A stretch of 64,000 nt of DNA from Caprimulgus europaeus (lineage: Eukaryota; Chordata; Aves; Caprimulgiformes; Caprimulgidae), in NCBI GenBank assembly GCA_907165065.1, contig OU015524.1, positions 36,027,295-36,091,294 of the forward strand, written 5' to 3'. The translations under genes and the position numbers were made by a program. Under the pieces are notes generated by a model that searched no databases, was not told where the DNA came from, and worked only from the letters and a program-made list of their open reading frames with translations. Below, piece by piece: positions 50,801 through 61,460 of this stretch (the first letter of the stretch is position 1; the number at the start of each line of letters is the position of its first letter).

Positions 50801-53800
50801 CTACACATTGTGGTCTTCCTCCCTGCTACAGGAGCAGGGCTCTGCACTTGTAGTCAGAACATTTCCCCTCCTCATCCTCGCTTACTACACAGGTAGGTTA
50901 CCCTGGTCTTGTCCTTGCCACTAGACCTTCTCAGTCCAGGTCTACCACTTGCACTCCTGAACAGCAGCACCTCATATGTGATGCTTTAGCTGACTAGAAA
51001 GGATTATATATATTCCTACAAGGACAACCTGACCTGGTGTTCTGTTTGATACATTTTTGCCATGAAACCACCTAACTTGTGGTTAAGTGGGACTGAACAG
51101 CAGAGCCACCAGCCCAGGTAAGGAGTAGTCAGTGAATCTTTTTAGTAAGAAAAACAGTTCTCACAGTAAGAGGTTGCTCTGGCTTTTATGGCACCACTAC
51201 AGTGGAATTCACTGATGTGTCAGTGAGGGTCTCTGCCAGATAGAAGTCTCAGTCCTTGGAGAAGCTTCCTCCTTCATCTCAGTGAAAATAGCCCTTTTTT
51301 TTTTTTTCTGACAAAGTAATAGAATCATAGTACCATAAAAGCCACGCTTAGGACTCCTCCTGGGTGTCCCTCCAAGAAGTTGTTTACCTTCCATTTTAGC
51401 TGGAAAATTAATCTGTGATTTTTTTCTGACTAAACTACTCTTGCATGTTCTATACAATCCATGTCTCTCTCTGAAAATCTGGATAGGATGAAAAACATAC
51501 AAAATTTTTCCTGTCTTTGAATTTTGTGGCTCAAGGCTTGTAAAGGGTCCGTTATCTCCACACAGAAACTTAGTGGGTCACAGATGATGTTAAAACCTGT
51601 AAGGTTAAAATCAGTAAGGCAGCACAGTATGATCTGAACCTCCATTACAGCTCAGATGGTACTAGTGACCTCTCTGCAGGATGTTTTCATCTCTGCAAAT
51701 GGCAAAGCTGCCATCTGGACTCCATTCACCCTCTCTGTAAGTGCACTACACAAATACAGATATTTTTAGGCACAAGATCGCTCTGTCAAGAAAAAAAAAG
51801 AATCCTTCTGTCTTAATTCATTTAAAGGATACCAGGGCACTTCTCCAGCTACACAGTGGTATGCTGGAGGTGCTGCCTGAAGTCACATACTGTGTGATTA
51901 CACGTACAAATAAGCACTCAAAGAAAAAGAAAGTTCACAGGTAACTGGGATTCTTTCAGTTTTTGTTGTCTATAGGTATACTTGCAGCTTTCTCCCCAGC
52001 CTCTCTCTCCTGAGTCCCTGAAAATGTGGAGGATTTGTGAAGCCAAGAGGAACAGCTTAGGGTCATAGCACTGCTTATGTGCATAGCCTTGCTTTCTGGG
52101 GAGGACAGCTGAGGGGTGGAGGCACTGAGCACTGTGGCAGGTGGTATCCAAGCAAAAAACGCTGCTCTGCTGTGCCAAGAAGCACATACACCACATAGGC
52201 TGAAGAAGTCCAGCTATCGGTCAGCAGCTTCCCTATTCTGGAATAAGAGCCCAGTGCCAGAAAGCTGATGTTGTTGGACACCCCAGCAGTCGTCCTCAGG
52301 GTGCTGCACTGCTGCCAGAAGTGCTTGTGGAATGATTACAAGATGTGACCAGGTTCTCTCCGTCAGGAGAGCCATCAATACAACTGCAAATCACCCTGCT
52401 GCTTGCCAGTCTCTTTACAGCTCCATAGTCTGAAATTACTCAGGTCTGACTGTGTGAAACTTCACTCAACTTTCATCTTGTAGCACAACATTTTGTTCCA
52501 TTACAGCGTTATTACCCAGCCACAGGTTTTGTGTTTAGCTTGCATTAAATATTTAATTCAGTAGTACATTTAAAGAACATCAGCTACCTTTGAACTAAAG
52601 ATTTATATAAATAGGAGGTACAAGAATACTCTTGAAAATGCAAGGAAAATAATTACTTAGAGGGAAACAGGTAGAATTCTGCCCAAAACCAAAATAAGTG
52701 AGAAATTAAACAGTTGAAACTGAGTTCTCTTTCAAATATATAACATCAAGTATTTGCTTTATTACTATTATATAAAAGGCTTATATAGTAAGCCTCAGTC
52801 AGTACAAATGCTGGACTGCAGCAACTGAGTTTCTGGACCAGGAGTATGAGTTTAGGGAAGGCAGAAAACATTTTCTATCTACTAACCTTCTACACAACTC
52901 CTGCCACTCTAACAATTCAAACTAATAGAGCACCTAGCCCCTACCGAGTCTCCATCTTATTAGAAACACATTGACTCTGACGGCTGTTTGGGAAGCCAAG
53001 AACCACATTAATCACTGGGATATCTCGCCTGACATCAGTGAGATCAGAATTTGGCTTTAATCCTCCAAACCGCACACCATTTTTACACAGGAACTAAGTG
53101 AAAATTAACTTGGAGTGCTACACTAATTCTACTGTATTTGGAGAAGGACACTGAACGTTTCTCTTTGTTCAAAACTTCCCTTTATAGCATCCCTAAGCAG
53201 CTGTCTTCAAGTGAAAAGCCTTTCGTTTGCTGGTATGGAAGAAGGAAAAATTAGAGCTGCTTCTCCTTCAGCCTTGGCGTGAAGACAGCACTTGTGGCTC
53301 TAAGAACCCACATCAGACACAGAACTGCTGGTCCAGGCAGGCAACAAACTACTTAAGAACAAAGACTCGGGAGATATGCATAAGCCCCCTTTTCCCTAAA
53401 ATATTTCTAAGGCTCTGGCAACAGCCAGTGTTTCTCAGTGGCAGTCAAGCTCCTATTTTGCAGCAGCAGATAGGGCTGGGCTTCACACCACACGCTGTCA
53501 GGAGTATTATAGCCTAGAGAATAACCTGGCTTCTTCTCACTGAAGAATGGAATGTTGCTGTATATTATTTGATTTGTGTGTTCTGATTTTTGTTTTGATT
53601 TTGACTCCTGAATTCAAATAGGAAGACAGAATAAACTTTGTTTAATGGACAGAAAGTGTATGAAACAAAGTATGATGGAAAAGGTACTGACTGGTTAAAA
53701 CTACTCTCTTTTTTCTTAATCTAGAGGTCTTTCAGAGAATTTTTATTGGTTTTGCTTTAAAATGAAGCAAGGACTTCCGGTAGAAGACTTTTTACAATTA

Positions 53801-55218
53801 CATTTTCATTTTAGCTGGATTTTGGATTAAAATTATTTTTGTATTCATAACATTTTAATGGTATTTTGTTAATTCTCGATGACACTGAAGTGCCCATTGT
53901 GTATAATACATCTCCTACACTATGTCAACTTTCTGGTCTTTATGCATCAGACCTTATTTTTAATACCTGATTCTGGTGTATTTTAGGTGTTTGCACTTTG
54001 AAGAGGTGGTTCTGATCATAGCTCAATTTTCAAACTGAACTTGAAAATCAAAATCTTCTCAGTGCCTTGAATTTGACTAATTGGTCAATTTCAAAAATTT
54101 AGGCTGGCATTCCCAATAAATTAAATCAGAGATTTGTATCTATCTCAAACACAGGATGAAACCACAAATGCTGAACACCTTTCTCACTGTGCCTGTGTTT
54201 GTGAGTGTGTATGTGTGCATTTATATCGTTTGTGCAAAAGTTACTAAGTTTTTCATAATAAAGCTTCTGTAGCTACTTAATAATTTTTGCTGTTCCATAG
54301 ATTGGGAGCAATAATTGCAGGGAGCTCTGAAGAAGTTGACTTTTACATAATTATAAATAAATCAGCTTTCTGGAATATTTCTTGTGTAATAAGCATTGTC
54401 TGGAAAGTAGTTTTATGTCTTATAAATAATAGACTTTTAATTAACCTTTATTTTCACTGACCTTTTTTAAAAGAAAAAATAAAGAAAACAAGAACACACT
54501 GTTAGAATTTGTTGTGTTATTTATGACAGAACTTTTAAAAACATTTTCATAAATGGTTTACTAATGACACAAAGATTTAGATATTGCACTCTAACTTGAG
54601 CTTGGTCTAATGATCTTATCTATAAATGATTAGCAGGTTTATGGGATAGGAAAAAGTGGAATTTTCCCTGGTTTTCAGTACAAATCATGCCCAGAACATG
54701 TTCTCTGGCATCCTGAAAACCAAAATAGAACAAGAATGTGTTTCTTAATATGAAATATTAATCTAAATTGAAGTATGTTCACCCTCTGGGGGTTCTATTC
54801 TGATTTTCAGTGATTGCCAAGTATCTTTATAGATGACTGATTTGGTGAGTGCATTCAGCAGTATAAGCATAGAAATATGTAGTTGTGTAACATTACAGAG
54901 ATGGGATTTTGCCAGCAAGACATGAACATAAATTGCAAATAAGAAAAAAGATGTTTTTACCTCGCCCTCTGAGGAGTGTAAGTTATGAACCTCCCCCTGT
55001 ATGTGCATCCTACAAGTGGGGAAACTTAGTCTAGACTAAAGGCAGAAGCAGTCTTATGTTGTCTAAATGGTGTATATCTGGAGCAACCCACATTGCCGCC
55101 TCCTCCAGGTATTTCTTCATGATTTTGGAAATGGAAAACTGAGAGATTTACATAGTTGAACAACTGCCTAAAAAGCCTGGAGCATATTAGTGCATTAGTG
55201 CACTAAATACACTGACCA
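47876..55218. other. unique non-coding DNA, no gene seen
   Basis: About 7.3 kb with no recognised exon or clear interspersed repeat. A stretch near 48625-48700 (tgccactgtgggtcagaccg) faintly resembles the 3' start of the ancient CR1 type seen at 45.2 kb, but too little supports it. A 13-T run lies at 51295. The region around 54290-54470 is AT-rich with several TAATTA-like words. Confidence 0.5.
51295..51307. repeat. poly-T tract (13 T)
   Basis: A homopolymer, seen directly. A single tagaatcatag string just downstream recalls a CR1 tail, but no CR1 body follows. Confidence 0.85.
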
Positions 55219-56885
55219 CATAGAATCAAACCATAGAATCATAAAATCATAGAGTGGTTTGGGTTGGAAGGGACCGTTAAAGGCCATCTAGTCCAACTCC
55301 CCTGCAGTGAGCAGGGACGTCTTTAACTAGATCAGATTACTCAGAGCCTCATCCAACCTGGGTTTGAATGTTCCCAGGGATGGGGCTCCTACCACCTCTC
55401 TGGGCAACCTGTGCCAGTGCTTCACCAACCCTCATTGTAAAACATTTCTTCCTTACATCTAGTCTAAATCTATCTTCTTTTAGTTTAAAACCATTACCCC
55501 TTGGCCTATCACTACAGACCCTGCTAAAAATTTAGTCCCATCTTTCTTATAGGCCCCCATTAAGTATTGAAAGGCCTCAATAAGATCTCCCTGGAGTCTT
55601 CTCTTCTCCAGGCTGAACAGCCACAACTCTCTAGGCCTGTCCTCATAGGAGAGGTGCTCCAGCCCTCTGATCGCTTTTGTGGCCCTACTCTGCACCCAAT
55701 CCAGCAGGTTCACGTCTGTCTTTTGCTGAGGAGTCCAGAACTGGACTCAGTACTCCAGCTGGGGTCTCACCAGAGCAGAGCAGAGCAGAGCAGAGCAGAG
55801 CAGAGCAGAGCAGAGGGGTAGAATGACTTCCTTGGACCTGCTGGCCACACTTCTCTTGATGCAGCCCAGGATACAGTTGGCCTTCTGTGCTGCGAGTGCA
55901 CCTTGCCAGCTCATGTCCAGCTTTTTCATCTACCAGTACCCCAAAGTCCTTCTCAGCAGGGCTGCTCTCAATGCCTTCATGACCAGCCTGTATTGATACT
56001 GGGGACTGCCCCAGCCCAGGTGCAGAAGCTTGCATTGGGCCTTGTTGAACCTCATGAGGTTCACACGGGCACCCTTCTCAAGTTTGTCCAGGTCCCTCTG
56101 GATGGCATCCTGTCCCTCAGGCGTGTCAACCACACCACTCAGCTTGGTGTCACCAGCAAACTTGCTGAGAATGCACTTGATCCCACTATGTCATTGAAGA
56201 AGATATTAAATCCCAATATAGACCCCTGAGGGACACCACTTGTCACCGATCTCCATCTGGACATTGAACCACTGACCACTACCCTCTGGGTGCAACCATC
56301 TAACCATTTCCTCAGCCACGAACAGTACACCCATCAAATCCCTATCTCTCCAATTCAGAGAGAAGGATGTTGTGGGGAACTGTGTCAAAGGCCTTAGAGA
56401 AGTCCAGATAGATGACATCTGTAGCTCTTCCCTTGTGCACTGATGTAGTCACTCTTATCATAGAAGGTCACTGGGTTGGTCAGGAAGGTCTTGCCCTTGG
56501 TGGAGCCATGGTGGCTGTCTCAAATCACCTCCCTGTCCTCCATGTGCCTCAGCATAGCTTCTAGGAGGATCTGTTCCATGGTTCTCCCAGGCACAGAGGT
56601 GAGGCTGACAGGTTGGTAATTACCAGGTTTTTCCTTTCTACCCTTTTTAAAAGGGGGTGCAATGTTTCCCTTTTTCCAGTCACCAGGGACTTCACCTGCC
56701 TGCCAGGACTTTTCAAATATCATGGAGAGTGGCTTGGCAACTACATCAGCCAGTTCCTTGGGACTCTGGGATGCATCTTGTCAGGTCCCATAGACTTCTG
56801 TATTCAGGTTCCTCAGGTGGTCACAAACCCCTTCATCTCTTACAGTGGGAGGGACTTTGATCCCATAGTCCCTGCCCTGCAGTCA
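55219..56885 (-). mobile_element. CR1 LINE, 5'-truncated, RT domain through 3' tail; inactive
   Basis: The best-preserved CR1 here, running leftward with its 8-bp tail repeats (ATTCTATG type, partly altered) at 55219-55255. Reading leftward: an RT N-terminal part at 56723-56520 with [17 protein letters not shown] and the [11 protein letters not shown] block, then the [10 protein letters not shown] block (56206-56250 area). The catalytic FADD box is present as FAGD at 56149-56160. Next come the [19 protein letters not shown] block (about 56030-56100), a C-terminal block with ANCILGC and LVRPQLEY, and [20 protein letters not shown]. Disabling changes include a TGA at 56520-56522 replacing the usual Arg (a CGA to TGA change), several frame switches between 55900 and 56420, and the lost catalytic Asp. 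A pentamer repeat lies inside the frame at 55771-55815. The endonuclease and 5' end are absent. Confidence 0.96.
55771..55815. repeat. CAGAG pentamer microsatellite inside a CR1
   Basis: Nine perfect tandem CAGAG units within the CR1 coding region. Most CR1 copies have only about three near-units at this site, encoding LYSALVRP. Here the frame reads LCSAL repeated three times before VRP, which is 10 extra residues or 30 bp (six units). Since 30 is divisible by three the frame is kept. Confidence 0.93.
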
Positions 56886-58366
56886 AGGCAGTAATTTGGC
56901 CAGAAAAAGCCATCCACAGGTATAGATCCAAATGTTTTTAAAAGAAAAAAGCAAAATTTCACTTTGGGTCAAGAAATGGTGCTGCTAAAGAAACAGCTGC
57001 TAGTTTGTACTCAGATACTCAGAGTTTGACTGCTAGTGGCATCAACAGTCTTAGATCACAGCCAATAAGAAAAATTAAAATTTATGTCTATCTTACAGGT
57101 CTATTCTGTCAGTTGCTTATTCACATATTTGGGATGATGCTTCTCATATCCCTTTGCTTTGGGGGGCTATTAGCAAAAGCCCTTCTTATGACTTTTGAAA
57201 GATTAGAGGAGATCCTATGTTAATGGCACTGAGGAGGGGAGCAGTTTACACACCTTTTTTTAGATACTATGACAAGACATTGCTTTGCATATTAAATTTT
57301 AAAAGGCAAGCCCCTTTCTTACCTGAGATGAAGTACATGTTATCTGAAGAAAATGCATATGACAATTTCTGAGTAAAATCAATGACAGAAGCCTCAGTAG
57401 GTACTAAGTCTCACAGGCTTAGGAAAATTATGAGATATATAAATACTAAAATGCTAATCTAAACCAAAAATATATTACAATTTTAGCATTTCATTATGCT
57501 AAAACATGTTAGTGTCTGTCAGTTTATATTTGCAAGTTGCCCTAAGGTCTGATAGAAAGGAAGTTTTTTTGAAAGGTAGTCCAAAAAATATTCCTTATGG
57601 TTAGAAATAAAGAAAAAAAATCAGTATGTATGTATGCAGATAAGAACACAGATGCCTTTATCTTTCCTAAATTGAGTGGGGAAAGGCTCAAATGAAGAGT
57701 GAGTAATTTTGGCAATTTGATGAAAGCTTGCAGTACAGAGGCAGATCTGTCAGAGGCAATACCCTCACCAGAAATAATACTGGAGGGATAATTGATAAGA
57801 AATGGATATCCACAAATTGCTGGAAAAGAGCAGCAAAGCAAACAAAGAATTGAACTTCTGCCATCTCGGTATCACTTGCTTATGTATGGATTGAATCTGT
57901 TCAATGCCAAAGTAGTTACGTCTATAGGTTGCAGTGGAGCAGAAACTACATTATCTTCGTGTTAGAATTACTATCCCATTTTAACTCACTAAGAATACCC
58001 ATCAGGATACCACTTCAGTATGTGTAAAATAAAGTACTAACAGCAGGACTTCACGGTTTGGAGTCCTGCAGTTTGCAGGCTCCATTAATTTCTTTGTGGG
58101 TTGACAAATGAGAGTGGTGTACAGTAACTTCTAAGAACAGGGAGTCTCCTCTGACTGCATTTTGTCACTCTCCTTACCAACTGTCCAGTGCCTTTCATTC
58201 ATGCCATGTATTTGTTTAAAGCCAACTGTGATTTTTATGTTAAACAAAGTACATATTAGTTTACAGAGACAGTTGGTGATACAGAACCCTAAAGAACATT
58301 TCTTTCCTGTTTCTGCTGGCAAGATTTGCAACGACATTTAACAATTGTGGTATGTTTCTCATTGCT

Positions 58367-58422
58367 AAAAACAAACAAAAACAAAACAAAAAAATCCCAC
58401 CAAAAAAAACCCAAACCAAAAC
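58367..58422. repeat. A-rich low-complexity block (CAAAA type)
   Basis: A and C make up almost the whole stretch, with CAAA/CAAAA units and runs of seven or eight A. Low complexity, no element body recognised. Confidence 0.8.
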
Positions 58423-58892
58423 TGATTGATTAATTTTGAAGCCAAAGGAAGTATTGGTGCTACACAATGACACTTGTTTTTAAATGGCCACCAGAAAAGG
58501 AGACAAAAATGAACCTGTATGAACAGCTGTTAAAATTCTCCTTCTGCCTTCAGAGGCTGACTATATTCAGTTCCTCAGGGAAAGGTCATTCTGTTGTCGG
58601 GCCTCTCCATTACTCTCACACAGCATCCCTAAAAGGTTCTTGTTGCACGAGGTGTACACCAAGCTTGCTGCAGTGATGCAGTTTCACTATGAGGCATCTC
58701 CACAAGAGAGTGTGCAGCCCTGCTCATTGCACACTGGAGGACATTATGGAAAATTTCTGCAGCACGTGATCAGGTTCTTACCACTCATATCTGTGACTTA
58801 AGGGGCTGTTCATTGTGGACTAAGTTTTTCCAACTTGTTTCCCTGCAGTTGTTGCATATAAAATGCTGGGAATAGAATTTTCTTACCAGGGG

Positions 58893-58906
58893 AAAAAAAA
58901 AAAAAA
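58893..58906 (+). repeat. poly-A tract (14 A)
   Basis: A homopolymer preceded by GGGG, in unique DNA. Confidence 0.85.
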
Positions 58907-60889
58907 TCTGACTGAACTGAAAAAAATGCTCAAAAGGAATTTGCTCCAACTTTTCCCCCTCACAGTATATATACAGGGTATTAATCTTCAGACAGGCAAA
59001 GGATGATAACTGGTGTGAGCAGGCATGCACTACAATCAACAATGATTTAACTCCATTCCAGTTCTAAGATTTAAAAACATTATCCCTTCCAAGTATCATC
59101 AATCAAGTCCTTGTTTAGGAAATACCAAATTAGTTGTTGTTGCTATAAGGCCATCGATAGACTTTCATATTTAGGGGGAATATTCCACTGTTCTTGTTTG
59201 TTCGGATTTGGGTGTTGGCTATTAGCTTTTCAATAGGAATGTTACAAAAGGCTTGTTCATCACATCTCTGTCTTCAGACTTGAGACAGAAGGGAACCATC
59301 TGCAGAGCGTAAAGTATCCTTGGCATGACCATCATCTTACAGGCAGCTGCTCTCCCATCCATAAGAGAGGGAGCTGGTTTCAGAGCCTGTGATTTCCTTC
59401 TAAATTTTTTTAAGTTAATGTGGTTCAAACAAGTGACTGGGGTTATTTTGGCATGTAAGTAATCTAATTAAGGTCTGATCACTAACTGGATAACTCTGTG
59501 GTTTACTAAGCAGTGTACTGTGAAAAAAATGAATGTATTCCACGCCTACAAAGAGTCAATAAGATATGATTCTTCAGTTAGGAACTAAATCATATAAAAC
59601 TACCCTGAGTACTCTCACCGAGTTCAGTGTAGCTTGCTAAGGAGAAGGGGAAATTTGTTTTCCCTCTCACTCAATTTATACCTCATATACTTACACCCAG
59701 TTTATAGTAATTTTCTTTCTTTGTCTTTTTACAGCTTACTTTTAACAGTTAGTATTACTGTGTTTGGACAGATTAGATTCCAGGCGACTTTGCTGCATGT
59801 TCTGTGGCCTCCTATATAGTCAGGATCCTGCAATGAGTATCATGTGTTTGCACAGTTGAAGGAAGCATGGATTAAATATAGACAAAGCATGACCATTTCA
59901 AAGTGAAGTTCTGTGTATGAGTAGTAGAAAACTCAATGAATATTTGCACAGTTTTGGTAAGATGAGTGAAATAGGCATGTGTGAGCAGCTGGTTAACTGC
60001 TTCATGAAATGGCTGCTCCATTAAACTGATCTGAAACTGCACCAATTTTCTCCAAAAATGTCTGGCACCTCTTTCAAATTGCAAAATTCTGACAATGCTG
60101 AGAATGCAGTGGTCCACAGATTACATTATATTTTTCTAACTGAATGTTTCAGTCAGGCTTTAACTTGCAGTCTAATTCAATGCCTGTTAAAATCAATAGA
60201 GAGAGCTTGAGAGATTTGAATAGGCAGTAAATACACAAAAATGTTAGAGAGTTCTTTATAGAAACACTCCCTCTAACATTGCTCTTACTTAACTTAAAAG
60301 TTGTATTTTCTTATCTTGTTCCAGGGTAAAGCTACTACTTAGGAAAGATTTGCAGCATTTCTATAAAATACGTAGAAATCAATATATAGCCACCAACCTG
60401 AAATGCAGAGTAACTTTTCTGGGCAATGAATCCAGTTGATGGCAAAATTATAATCACAAGCAGTACAGGCATCTGCCTAAATCTTTAGGCTACAATAAAA
60501 CACCTTTATCCTCAAATGCCTTTCTAAGTCAGTTTCTTCACTTGTAACACTGGGGATTACAGTACATAGCAAGGATTATGTTGTGCTTATGTCTCTGTTA
60601 CTTCATATGAACATGACAATAAATACTGGTGTGTGTTCAGGTAACTTTCTTGAATGGTTTCCTGGAGGAGCGGTTTACTGTGAAAAGGTTCAGACAAAGC
60701 AAATGTCAGTCACTACCATTACAGGACTAATCTAAAACTGATTAAGAGGATAAATGGAAAATTTCTAATACACTTGGATGCATTTATATTGATCCTTCAA
60801 AGTAGTTGTACATGACAAGGTGATTTCTGTAGGAATTAACATGGGCATCCAGAAAAGATTGCTTAAGACAATAATTTTTTTGGTTTGGG

Positions 60890-60902
60890 TTTTTTTTTTT
60901 TT
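60890..60902. repeat. poly-T tract (13 T)
   Basis: A homopolymer preceded by TTTTTTGGTTTGGG. The G/T-only lead-in together with the T-run makes a short low-complexity block. Confidence 0.85.
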
Positions 60903-60954
60903 GCTTATTTTGGGAATGATTTTTTTATTTGTGCCTATGTTCCTCATCTGCATT

Positions 60955-61460
60955 AGAGTATCCTTTCTTATCTACTCTTCTTCCCTATGTCCTGATGTCT
61001 TCACATCCCTTCTTCTCCTTATTACTCCTCAAATGTTTTCCTCATTCTGTTTCTATTTCTTTTTGCTTTCATCAACAGTTAATCAAAGTCTCAGGTAAAC
61101 TGTACCTTCCTTACCCATTCCTCACATTCAGTGATGTTTGCCCCAGTCTCTAACCTTCCCTATCTGTCTCTACTTCACCTGTAGTGGTTTTCTATTATAC
61201 CACTTCTAAGGTCACTTTCATAACCCTCTCACTCTCCTATGTCTTTTCTTCCTTGTTCTACTGTCTTTGAACCGTGAACACTCCCCCCACCTTTCCTACC
61301 CTAAGAATAGTGAATAGTTTCTATTCCCTGTTTTCAATTTCCTACTCCTTGTCTGACATTGCTTCCGTGGTTTTCCTCCCTTCTTTCGAGCTGTCTTAAG
61401 GCTGTCATGCCTGCTCTTCCCTGCTCTTCCTTGCGCTTGCTTCTGGCCCTCCATTCCTCT
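60955..61460 (+). other. pyrimidine-rich stretch
   Basis: The plus strand is strongly enriched in C and T for about 500 bp (repeated CTTCTC, TTCCCT and CTCTCC words) without a regular unit. This may be an old decayed polypyrimidine repeat or simple skew. No gene is seen. Confidence 0.4.

Noticed and set aside
51315..51330. tagaatcatag string resembling a CR1 tail
   Set aside because: No CR1 3' UTR or coding sequence lies next to it.
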